Assembly: GCA_044220725.1 (NCBI GenBank)
Contig: JBGAQN010000069.1
Span: 1 to 13,057 of the forward strand
DNA length: 13,057 nt
Reading direction: 5' to 3'
Source of the DNA: Phosphoribacter sp044220725
Lineage (GTDB): Bacteria > Actinomycetota > Actinomycetes > Actinomycetales > Dermatophilaceae
Position numbers and translations under genes: made by a program. Each line of letters starts with the position of its first letter. Position 1 is the first letter of the stretch. This document shows positions 7,484 through 13,047 of this stretch, in pieces. The notes beneath the pieces are model-generated. The model had not been told where the DNA came from, ran no database searches, and worked only from the letters and a program-made list of their open reading frames with translations.

Positions 7484-8323
7484 TCAGCTACCGACGGGCC
7501 GACGACGGCGGACCCACGCGAACGCGAGGACGGCCGCAGCGAGGAACAACACCACCCAGATGGTCGGGCTGAGGCTGCTGGACGACGCCGCAGGGGCGGT
7601 GGTGGTCGTTCCCGCGGTAGTCGCCGGTGCCGTGGCGCCAGGCGCACCGGCCGTCACAGCTGCGGTGGGTGTTGCGGTCGACGTTGCAGCGGGAGTGGTC
7701 GGCGTTGGCAGGACCAACGGCGTGTCCGCGGCCTTTTGTGCGTCGGTCAATGTGGCAAGGGTGACCGAACAGCCGCTAGCGGGGTAGCCGCCGACCGCGC
7801 ACACCATTCCCTTGTCGGCGCGCACCCCGCCGGCCCGGGCGAGCAGGTCGGCACCGGTGGCCGCCGTCGGCACGAGGACGCAGGTCGTGACCGGCGAGGG
7901 CGGGGCAGTCGTGCCGTCGCCGTCGACTTCGCGCCCGAAGTCGACTACCAAGCCGATGCGCTTCTTTCCGGCCTCTGCCGGCGTCGCCCCACACAACTGC
8001 GCGAAGGTCGGGTTGAGCCGGGGCGGACGCGGCTTGGCGCCACCTTCGTCGATCGTCCACCGCCAGCCCTCGACGGTGCCATCCGCGGGGTTGGCTGCGG
8101 CCGCGCCCACCTGGGAGTAGACCCAGGAGCCGTTCGTCTGCTGCCAGTAGCTCCAGTAGACATAGGAGTCGGCTGCCAGGGCTTGCGGTGCCACGCCCAC
8201 CAACGAGGCGAGAACGGCGAGCACGGCGATCACGGGTGCGACCACTCGGAGGCGCGCGTTGCCAGGCGACCGGTCTACGTTGCTGGGAACGACTGCAGGA
8301 GTGGGGGATTGGACGGGGCTCAC
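7484..8323 (-). CDS. SCO2322-like exported, membrane-anchored protein
   Basis: The 279-aa protein is first in the riboswitch operon and probably sits on the outer face of the membrane. The GTG start is chosen because GAGGAGGT lies just upstream and because everything further upstream is riboswitch. Residues 25-51 form a signal peptide with a likely ALA|AD cleavage after residue 50. The mature domain begins YVYWSYWQQTNGSWVYSQVG and continues with NPADGTVEGWRWTIDEGG; I recall this pattern from the actinobacterial SCO2322 family, whose genes also neighbour ECF transporters (from memory, not searched). It has four Cys (CGATP, TTCVLV, MVCAVGG, SGCSV), likely two disulfides. A Thr/Pro/Ala-rich stalk leads to a terminal helix (LSPTIWVVLFLAAAVLAFAW) and an Arg-rich tail; there is no LPxTG. 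A substrate-capture role is inference from the operon. Confidence 0.85.
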   Translation of the reverse strand: MSPVQSPTPAVVPSNVDRSPGNARLRVVAPVIAVLAVLASLVGVAPQALAADSYVYWSYWQQTNGSWVYSQVGAAAANPADGTVEGWRWTIDEGGAKPRPPRLNPTFAQLCGATPAEAGKKRIGLVVDFGREVDGDGTTAPPSPVTTCVLVPTAATGADLLARAGGVRADKGMVCAVGGYPASGCSVTLATLTDAQKAADTPLVLPTPTTPAATSTATPTAAVTAGAPGATAPATTAGTTTTAPAASSSSLSPTIWVVLFLAAAVLAFAWVRRRRPVGS

Positions 8324-8330
8324 GGTGGGG

Positions 8331-8357
8331 ACCTCCTCGGGGCCGGTGGGAGGCCCC
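8331..8357 (-). promoter_or_regulatory. Riboswitch expression platform: SD and anti-SD hairpin
   Basis: On the minus strand GGGGCC and GGCCCC (8352-8357 and 8339-8344) form a 6-bp hairpin with a 7-base loop just before the ribosome site AGGAGGT (8331-8337). The hairpin contains CCTCCC (8348-8353), which can pair instead with GGAGG of the ribosome site. The two pairings exclude each other, which suggests ligand-controlled translation rather than termination; no T-tract is present. Pairings are read by eye, not folded. Confidence 0.5.
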
Positions 8358-8399
8358 GGGCGTGTCGCCCGACGCTTCGCTCCGGTCCGCTTTCCACGA

Positions 8400-8535
8400 C
8401 GGACGATTGGTTGGAGCCGACACCGCCACAGGCGTTCCGACTTCCTCGACGTCCGACCGGGGCCGGGCGAGAGGTCACGGTTGCGGGACAGTGCCGGTGT
8501 CTCACCGGCTTCCCCCGTGGACGGGTCTCGGTGCA
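8400..8535 (-). ncRNA. Cobalamin (B12) riboswitch aptamer
   Basis: The minus-strand leader contains the core elements of a cobalamin riboswitch in order. GGGGAAGCCGGTGAGA (8500-8515) is followed by the CCGGCACTGTCCCGCAAC core and CGTGA of the B12 box (8474-8496). Further along is a degenerate AGTCGGAACGCCTG (about 8428-8442), standing for the conserved GTCAGGAxACCTGCC segment. Spacing and order fit the class; outer boundaries are approximate. Binding of adenosylcobalamin or a related form would lower expression of the downstream transporter operon, as is known for this class. The aptamer lies about 75 bases upstream of the first gene, with a hairpin over the ribosome site between them. It fixes the likely substrate class of the transporter. 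Confidence 0.93.
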
Positions 8536-8538
8536 CTG

Positions 8539-8568
8539 ACAGTCCCATGCCGCCAGTCCCCGTGTCAA
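8539..8568 (-). promoter_or_regulatory. Predicted promoter of the riboswitch-ECF operon
   Basis: On the minus strand a perfect TTGACA (8563-8568) is followed after 18 bases by GACTGT (8539-8544), a weak match to TAnnnT. The implied transcription start near 8530 lies just at the 5' side of the B12 aptamer, which supports the call. The -10 is poor, so the exact start is uncertain. Confidence 0.5.
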
Positions 8569-8672
8569 AGCACCACCCCACACATCCGGTATGCCGTGCG
8601 CCACCTCAGCGGACGACTGCCGCGTCGGGCCCCGCAACATCTGGCAACCCGACACCGATTCGGCGTGTCGTC
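8569..8672. other. Intergenic space between divergent promoters
   Basis: No gene is visible here. The stretch between the operon promoter and the NMO-side operator holds one copy of the GTATGCCG octamer (8589-8596). Reading frames that cross it are shadows with no recognisable domain. Together with the riboswitch leader and the operator it forms the 419-base gene-free region 8324-8742. Confidence 0.6.
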
Positions 8673-8722
8673 CCTACGGAACCGTAGGTTACGCTAACGT
8701 AGGTTACGTCCCCGTAGGTTCG
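8673..8722 (+). promoter_or_regulatory. Operator-like inverted and direct repeats upstream of NMO gene
   Basis: CCTACGG (8673-8679) and CCGTAGG (8682-8688) form a 7-bp inverted repeat with a 2-base centre, typical of a dimeric TetR-like binding site. The right arm begins a direct repeat, CGTAGGTTACG, present at 8683-8693 and 8698-8708 and shortened to CGTAGGTTCG at 8713-8722, with an exact 15-base period. GTTACGCTAAC (8688-8698) is itself nearly palindromic. The array ends about 20 bases before the ATG, where bound protein would block the promoter. No regulator gene lies in the window. The repeats are seen; the binding protein is inferred. Confidence 0.65.
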
Positions 8723-8742
8723 AGACTCCCGAAAGGCCTGAC

Positions 8743-10206
8743 ATGGCCACCGCACCCGCCGCCCAGCATGCTGCCGCAACGCCTCCTGTCGTCATCCAGG
8801 GCGGGATGGGTGTCGCGGTGTCCGACTGGAGGTTGGCCCGGGCCGTGTCGCTCACCGGCCAGTTGGGCGTCGTGTCGGGCACGGCGGTCGACGTTCTGCT
8901 CACCCGGCGACTGCAGAGCGGCGACCCAGGAGGCCATGTCCGCCGGGCGCTCGCGGCTTTCCCGCGCCAAGAGGTGGCCCGCTGGATCCTCGACTCCTAC
9001 TTCGTCGAAGGTGGCATCGCTGGCGATGCCCGCTTCGCCCAGGTGCCGCGGCATACCCTCTCCTCCTCGGTGCGCCTGCAGGAGCTGACCGTCGCGGCGG
9101 GCTTCGCAGAGGTCTTCCTCGCCAAGGAGGGGCACGCGGGATCGGTGGGAATCAACTTCCTGCGCAAGATCGAATTGCCGCTCCCCGCAACGCTCTACGG
9201 TGCGATGTTAGCCGGCGTCGACTACGTCCTCGTGGGAGCTGGAAGCCCTGCGGACCTGCCCCCCATGATCCGGACCCTCGCCCAGCACGAGCCGGTCATG
9301 GTGTCGGTCAAGGTCATGGGCGCCCGCTCCGACGACAACGTCGGCGGGCTCACCTTCGACCCAGCCACCGTCCTCCCGCAGCGTCCGGCCGACCTCCCGC
9401 GCCCGCGTTTCGTGGCGATCGTCGCCTCGACCGACCTGGCCCGAGGCCTGGCCGAGCACCCGGACACCCGCCCCGACGGCTTCGTCATCGAAGGTGCGAG
9501 CGCCGGCGGCCACAACGCGCCGCCGCGGGGTCCGCGTCGGGTCGACGAGCTGGGCCAGCCGCTCTATGACGAGCGCGACAACGTCGACCTCCCCGCCATC
9601 CTCGCCCTCGGCTTGCCCGTGTGGCTGGCCGGCGGCTACGGCACACCAGAGAAGGTCCGGGAAGCCCTGGCCCTCGGCGCGAGCGGCGTCCAGGTCGGCA
9701 CCCTGTTCGCCTACAGCGATGAATCTGGCTTCGAGGCGGGCGTCAAGGCCCAGATGCGCGAGCGCGCCGTCGCCGGCGACCTGCAGGTGCGGGCCGACTG
9801 GCGAGTCTCGCCGACCGGCTTCCCGTTCCGGGTCGCCGACATCCCCGGGACCCTCACCGACAGCGCGGTCCGGCAGGCACGCAAGCCGGTCTGCGACCTC
9901 GGAGTCCTGCGGACGGCCTACCTGCGAGCCGACGGCGAGGTCGACTACCGCTGTCCCGCCGAGCCGCTCGCGCAATACGTCCGCAAGGGCGGGCGCGAGA
10001 TGAACACCGAAGGCCGGCTCTGCCTGTGCAACGCCCTCTTCGCCAGCGCCGGGTTCCCGCAGCGTCGTCCGGGCGGTGCCTGCGAGGCGCCTCTGGTCAC
10101 CTCCGGCACCGATCTCGGCCCGGTCGTCCACCTCATCGGCGCCAGTGCTGGCCCGGGTTACGGTGCCGCCGATGCCGTGGCACACCTGCTCTCGCAGGTC
10201 GCCTGA
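8743..10206 (+). CDS. Nitronate monooxygenase / PfaD-like FMN oxidoreductase
   Basis: This is an FMN-dependent TIM-barrel enzyme of the nitronate monooxygenase and 2-nitropropane dioxygenase superfamily. The 487-aa protein shows IQGGMGVAVSDWRLARAVS (18-36) near the N-terminus, NFLRKIELPLPATLYGAMLA (138-157), GVDYVLVGAG (158-167), the EGASAGGHN segment with His257 at the catalytic His position, and the FMN phosphate loop AGGYGTPEKVREALALGASGVQVGT (296-320). Typical monooxygenases have about 310-370 residues; this one has a C-terminal extension with Cys404, Cys427, Cys429 and Cys447, closer in size to PfaD-type enoyl reductases. The ATG has GAAAGG six bases upstream. The operator-like repeats imply its own regulator, and it is transcribed alone. 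Substrate is unknown; it could detoxify nitronates or reduce an enoyl thioester. Confidence 0.85.
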   Translation: MATAPAAQHAAATPPVVIQGGMGVAVSDWRLARAVSLTGQLGVVSGTAVDVLLTRRLQSGDPGGHVRRALAAFPRQEVARWILDSYFVEGGIAGDARFAQVPRHTLSSSVRLQELTVAAGFAEVFLAKEGHAGSVGINFLRKIELPLPATLYGAMLAGVDYVLVGAGSPADLPPMIRTLAQHEPVMVSVKVMGARSDDNVGGLTFDPATVLPQRPADLPRPRFVAIVASTDLARGLAEHPDTRPDGFVIEGASAGGHNAPPRGPRRVDELGQPLYDERDNVDLPAILALGLPVWLAGGYGTPEKVREALALGASGVQVGTLFAYSDESGFEAGVKAQMRERAVAGDLQVRADWRVSPTGFPFRVADIPGTLTDSAVRQARKPVCDLGVLRTAYLRADGEVDYRCPAEPLAQYVRKGGREMNTEGRLCLCNALFASAGFPQRRPGGACEAPLVTSGTDLGPVVHLIGASAGPGYGAADAVAHLLSQVA

Positions 10207-10218
10207 CCTGCTCGAACC

Positions 10219-10232
10219 GGCGCTCGGGCGCC
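10219..10232. other. Short hairpin after NMO gene
   Basis: GGCGC-TCGG-GCGCC is a perfect 5-bp stem with a 4-base loop starting 13 bases past the stop codon. There is no T-tract. It may end or stabilise the upstream transcript. It lies in the spacer of the predicted promoter of the next gene, so transcription read-through could matter. Confidence 0.35.
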
Positions 10233-10234
10233 AC

Positions 10235-10240
10235 TACCGT
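10235..10240 (+). promoter_or_regulatory. Predicted -10 box for leaderless GDPD gene
   Basis: TACCGT fits TAnnnT and ends seven bases before the ATG at 10248. A weak -35 candidate, TCGAAC (10212-10217), is 17 bases upstream. No Shine-Dalgarno sequence precedes the ATG, so a leaderless mRNA is likely. Confidence 0.5.
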
Positions 10241-10247
10241 GGGGCGC

Positions 10248-11162
10248 ATGTCCCCGCGCCCGTATGCCGCCCCGCCCGGTCCCTGGCACGCCTCCCGGCC
10301 CGCGGTGGTCGGGCATCGCGGAGCCCGCGGCCTGATCCCCGAGAACACCGTCGCGAGCATGCGCGCAGCCATCGACGTCGGCGTGCCGGCGATCGAGCTC
10401 GACGTCCTGCTCACGGCGGACGAGCAGGTCGTCGTCTGGCACGACCCGGTGCTGTCAGCAGCCAAGTGTCGGCCCACCGACGTCGACTACACGGGAGCTC
10501 GGGTCGACGAATTGACCCTGGCGCAGCTGCAGACCCTTGACGTCGGGTCGATGGTCCAGGCCAGCTTCCCGCGGCAACGCGCCGTCCCGGGGGAGCGCAT
10601 CGCCACCCTCGCCGAGGTCTTCGCCGCCTGCTCCGACGCGTCGGACCTGTGGTGGGTGGTCGAGGTCAAGGTCGACCCGAGCGACCCGCGGGAGGTGAGC
10701 ACCCGGCATACCCTCCTAGACGGGGTGTTGACGGCGGTGACTGAAGCGGGAGTGCGCGACCGGATGTTCGTCCACTCCTTTGACTGGGCCGTCCTCGACT
10801 TGGCCCGTGAGCTCGATCCGGCCCTCCCTCGATCGGCCCTGGCCGTCGTTGGCGCGACCTTCGCGCCGGGCAGCCAGTGGCTAGGGTCAGTGCGGTGGGA
10901 GGACCACCCCGATGACCTGGCCGGCGCGGCAGCCGAGCTCGGCGCCGTCGTCATCTCGCCCGACTTCCCTTCGTGCACAAAGGAGCTCGTCGCCTCGGCC
11001 CATGGTCGCGGGATCGCGGTGCTGCCCTGGACGGTCAACGATCCGGCCGTGTGGGACGGGTTGGCGACGGTGGGTGTTGACGGCATCGTCACGGACCACC
11101 CAGGAGCCCTGGGCAGCTCGGGACGTGCCCGGGGCGGCGCGACCACCGGGACCGCCGGATGA
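10248..11162 (+). CDS. Glycerophosphodiester phosphodiesterase
   Basis: This enzyme hydrolyses glycerophosphodiesters from phospholipid turnover to glycerol 3-phosphate and an alcohol. The 304-aa protein begins at the ATG after the -10 box; the open frame extends further upstream but overlaps the NMO gene. Active-site signatures are VGHRGARGLIPENT (21-34; His23, Arg24, Glu32), AIELDV (48-53; Glu50, Asp52) and VWHDP with His65. The barrel closes with VEVKVDP, HSFDWAVL, LPWTVNDPAVWDGLATVGVD and GIVTDHP. There is no signal peptide, so it is probably cytosolic. Its stop overlaps the start of the next gene as ATGA, so the antiporter downstream is translated from the same mRNA. Family assignment is firm; the precise substrate is not known. 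Confidence 0.93.
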   Translation: MSPRPYAAPPGPWHASRPAVVGHRGARGLIPENTVASMRAAIDVGVPAIELDVLLTADEQVVVWHDPVLSAAKCRPTDVDYTGARVDELTLAQLQTLDVGSMVQASFPRQRAVPGERIATLAEVFAACSDASDLWWVVEVKVDPSDPREVSTRHTLLDGVLTAVTEAGVRDRMFVHSFDWAVLDLARELDPALPRSALAVVGATFAPGSQWLGSVRWEDHPDDLAGAAAELGAVVISPDFPSCTKELVASAHGRGIAVLPWTVNDPAVWDGLATVGVDGIVTDHPGALGSSGRARGGATTGTAG

Positions 11163-12250
11163 GGGGCGCGCTGAGCCGGCTGGGCTGGACCGGCGGCCTA
11201 CCGCTGCTTGCCTTGGTGCTTCTGGCGGTGACGTGGGGGCGCGCCGTGCCAGACCTCGTGCTCCTCGTGGTGGGGGCGGGGGTCGTCGCCGCCGTCCTCA
11301 CCGCAGTCCACCACGCGGAAGTTGTCGCCGAACGGGTCGGAGATCCCTTCGGGGCCATCATTCTCGCGGTCGCCGTCACCGTCATCGAAGTCGGCTTGAT
11401 TCTCACCCTCATGTCGGGACAGGCAGGCGGAGCGCCCACGCTGGCCCGGGACACCGTGTTCGCCGCCGTCATGATCACGTGCAACGGGATCGTGGGACTG
11501 TCGCTCTTGGTCGCGTCCGGCAAATTCGAGTTCAGCCACTTCAACCCCGAAGGCACAGGCGGTGCGCTCGCGACGGTGGCGACGCTGGCCGGCACCTGCC
11601 TGGTCCTGCCCACCTTCACCTTGGGCGCGCCGGGGCCGGAGTTCACCGGGCCACAATTGGCTTTCTCCGCCGTCGCCTCACTCGGTCTCTGGGTTCTGTT
11701 CATCCTCACCCAGACCAGACGGCATCGGGAGTTCTTCCTGCCCGTCGATGCGGACGGCCAGGTGCTCCCCGACGAGCGGCACACCCTGCCCAGCGCCCGG
11801 CGGGCAACCGTGAGCCTGGGTCTGCTCACCTGCTGCCTGATCGCCGTCGTCGGGCTGGCCAAGGTGGGCTCGCCAGCCGTCGAACGCATGGTCGCGGGTG
11901 CGGGCCTGCCACCGGCCTTCGTCGGAGTGGTCATCGCGTTGCTCGTTCTTGCCCCCGAGACGCTCGCCGCAGTCCGGGCCGCGCAACGTGCCCGGGTCCA
12001 GACGTCTCTCAACCTGGCCTATGGGTCGGCGATGGCCAGCATCGGTTTGACCATCCCGACCCTGGCCATCGCGGTGTTTCTCACCGGCCAGACGCTGCAC
12101 CTGGGGCTCGGGCCGGTCGAGTTGGTCCTGCTTGCGATGACGGTGGTCGTGGGCATCCTCACCGTCGTCCCCGGCCGAGCCACTCGGCTGCAGGCCGGAG
12201 TCCACTTGGCACTCTTCGCCGCCTACCTGTTCCTGTCCGCCTCGCCATAG
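11159..12250 (+). CDS. chaA: ChaA-type Ca2+ (Na+)/H+ antiporter
   Basis: This is a cation/proton exchanger of the CaCA superfamily in the cytoplasmic membrane, exporting Ca2+ or Na+ in exchange for protons. The 363-aa protein has about 11 hydrophobic segments. The first alpha repeat shows HHAEVVAERVGDPFGAIILA followed directly by VAVTVIEVGLILTLM (about 51-85). The second shows VVIALLVLAPETLAAVRAA and SLNLAYGSAMASIGLTIPTL (about 258-303). The acidic residues in AVTVIEV and LAPE match the conserved ion-binding glutamates. Length matches E. coli ChaA. The ATG shares ATGA with the GDPD stop, which predicts coupled translation. A link between lipid turnover and cation export is not established. 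The symbol is by family resemblance only. Confidence 0.88.
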   Translation: MRGALSRLGWTGGLPLLALVLLAVTWGRAVPDLVLLVVGAGVVAAVLTAVHHAEVVAERVGDPFGAIILAVAVTVIEVGLILTLMSGQAGGAPTLARDTVFAAVMITCNGIVGLSLLVASGKFEFSHFNPEGTGGALATVATLAGTCLVLPTFTLGAPGPEFTGPQLAFSAVASLGLWVLFILTQTRRHREFFLPVDADGQVLPDERHTLPSARRATVSLGLLTCCLIAVVGLAKVGSPAVERMVAGAGLPPAFVGVVIALLVLAPETLAAVRAAQRARVQTSLNLAYGSAMASIGLTIPTLAIAVFLTGQTLHLGLGPVELVLLAMTVVVGILTVVPGRATRLQAGVHLALFAAYLFLSASP

Positions 12251-12393
12251 GCAGCTATTCGTCGGTATGCCGCGTGCTAAACCCGGTGAACGTCCCGTCG
12301 GCCGCGGCCGGGTCGACGGCCTGCACGACACACCCGATCTCACCGCCGTGACTTCCTGTGGTCTGGCTCACGCGAAGGGGCACAATGTCGGGC
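12251..12393 (+). other. Intergenic region before mscL
   Basis: No gene is seen. It holds one GTATGCCG copy (12265-12272), a GC-rich tract, GAAGGGG (12374-12380) and CACAAT (12381-12386). The last ends seven bases before the chosen mscL ATG and could be a -10 box. Reading frames crossing this stretch look like shadows. Confidence 0.5.
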
Positions 12394-12855
12394 ATGAAGA
12401 ATGCGTGGAAAGAGTTCAAGGCCTTCGCCATGGGTGGCAACATGCTCGACCTGGCGCTCGGCTTCATCATCGGGGCGGCGTTTGCGGCACTCGTCGAGAG
12501 TCTGGCCGGCAACGTGCTCATGCAGCTCGTCGCGGCGATCTTCGGCAAGCCGGACTTCACCGAGCTCGTGCTCACGGTCAACGATGCGGAGATCAAGTAC
12601 GGCGCGTTCCTCACCGACTTCGTCGGGTTCATCCTCATGGCCCTGGTGTTGTTCGGCATCGTGAAGGTGCTCAAGAAGGTCGGCATGGGCAACTTCCGCG
12701 CCCAGGGCCAGCGCGAGTGCCCGATGTGCAAGGAGTTCGTCTCGGTCGACGCGCTCAAGTGCAAGTGGTGCACCGCCGACATCGACCCCGACCAGGCCGA
12801 GGAAGAGGACATGGAGATCCTCGAAGCCCGTCGCCGCACCGGCGAGAAGCCCTGA
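12394..12855 (+). CDS. mscL: Large-conductance mechanosensitive channel with C-terminal zinc ribbon
   Basis: MscL opens under high membrane tension to release solutes during hypo-osmotic shock. The 153-aa protein begins MKNAWKEFKAFAMGGNMLDL, aligning with the E. coli N-terminal helix and TM1 (GFIIGAAFAALVESLAGNVL, about 23-42). TM2 is about 72-95 (FLTDFVGFILMALVLFGIVK). Instead of the usual cytoplasmic helix bundle, the tail has Cys109, Cys112, Cys123 and Cys126 in a CPMC...CKWC zinc-ribbon pattern, then an acidic helix. The ATG at 12394 is chosen by homology; GTG 12358 would add 12 residues and ATG 12385 three. ATG 12385 has GAAGGGG four bases upstream and remains possible. It is the last gene before the T-box leader. 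Confidence 0.93.
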   Translation: MKNAWKEFKAFAMGGNMLDLALGFIIGAAFAALVESLAGNVLMQLVAAIFGKPDFTELVLTVNDAEIKYGAFLTDFVGFILMALVLFGIVKVLKKVGMGNFRAQGQRECPMCKEFVSVDALKCKWCTADIDPDQAEEEDMEILEARRRTGEKP

Positions 12856-12871
12856 TCCCGCTCGCTCGGGA
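12856..12871. other. Hairpin directly after mscL stop
   Basis: TCCCG and CGGGA form a 5-bp stem with a 6-base loop starting at the base after the mscL stop codon. There is no T-tract, so it would be an intrinsic terminator only of the weak actinobacterial kind. Position supports transcript-end processing; strength is doubtful. Confidence 0.4.
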
Positions 12872-12905
12872 CCGATAACGGGTCGGCCGGGCCCGTGGCA
12901 GCCGA

Positions 12906-12911
12906 TAGAAT
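12906..12911 (+). promoter_or_regulatory. Predicted -10 box for T-box leader
   Basis: TAGAAT is a near-ideal -10 hexamer. It predicts transcription from about 12918, just upstream of the T-box Stem I. No good -35 hexamer is seen at 17-18 bp spacing. Confidence 0.55.
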
Positions 12912-12916
12912 CACGA

Positions 12917-13047
12917 GAAGCGGCGACGACCCGGCCATCACCGGTGAGCCTCCGGAAGAACGGACCGCCTCTGCCGGGGCCGGACCTAGTAGAACCGGAC
13001 GGGAGGGCCCGTCACAGCCTGGTGACAAGAGCGGTCGTATGCCGTGT
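12917..13047 (+). ncRNA. T-box riboswitch, probably controlling ileS
   Basis: The leader matches the actinobacterial isoleucyl-tRNA synthetase T-box as I remember it. A very short Stem I hairpin, CCGG-CCATCA-CCGG (12931-12944), carries the Ile codon ATC (12937-12939) in its loop. It is followed by the conserved GTGAGCCTCCGGAAGAACGG (12944-12963) and TAGTAGAACCGGACGGG (12987-13003). GACGGG pairs with CCCGTC (12998-13003 with 13008-13013). TGGT (13020-13023) would pair with the ACCA end of uncharged tRNA-Ile. This type regulates translation by freeing the ribosome site when the tRNA is uncharged. The synthetase itself lies beyond the window; the ATG at 13055-13057 is a possible start. Alternative: another synthetase or transporter gene downstream. 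Confidence 0.8.

Larger units (their letters stand above)
1189..13044. repeat. Interspersed octamer GTATGCCG, 19 copies
   Basis: Plus-strand copies start at 1238, 1853, 3137, 3429, 4162, 4591, 6569, 8589, 10262, 12265 and 13037. Minus-strand copies (CGGCATAC) start at 1189, 1732, 2366, 3646, 5138, 6260, 9049 and 10704. Sixteen lie in genes and three in non-coding DNA (8589, 12265, 13037). Within genes the copies fall in all three phases, giving Tyr-Ala, Ala-Tyr, Val-Cys, Gly-Met-Pro, Gly-Ile-Pro and Arg-His-Thr, and force uncommon codons such as GTA and ATA. This points to a DNA-level rather than protein-level cause. Bases around the octamer are mostly C/G with no further strong consensus. 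Confidence 0.85.

Noticed and set aside
7484..7600. LPxTG sortase signal at the C-terminus of the SCO2322-like protein
   Set aside because: The hydrophobic helix and Arg tail are present but there is no LPxTG or close variant, so membrane anchoring is more likely.
6881..8539. A 552-codon open frame on the plus strand opposite the EcfT and SCO2322-like genes
   Set aside because: Its translation is Arg/Gly/Asp-rich low complexity with no domain, and it lies antisense to well-supported genes and the riboswitch; it is a GC-driven shadow.
7484..8581. Longer start for the SCO2322-like gene reaching into 8581
   Set aside because: The extra 86 residues are translated riboswitch; the GTG at 8323 has a strong ribosome site and puts the signal peptide near the N-terminus.
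8673..8722. CRISPR-like repeat array
   Set aside because: The units are only about 10 bases long with 5-base spacers; this fits an operator, not a CRISPR array.
10026..10247. Longer start for the GDPD gene inside the NMO gene
   Set aside because: The extension overlaps the NMO coding end and lacks family sequence; the ATG at 10248 follows a -10 box and precedes the HRG active-site motif.
10912..12351. A 479-codon plus-strand frame across the GDPD and antiporter genes
   Set aside because: It is out of phase with two clear family members and rich in Arg/Gly/Pro typical of shadow frames.
12255..13028. A 257-codon minus-strand frame opposite mscL and the T-box
   Set aside because: It is antisense to mscL and a conserved RNA leader, with no homology I can recognise.
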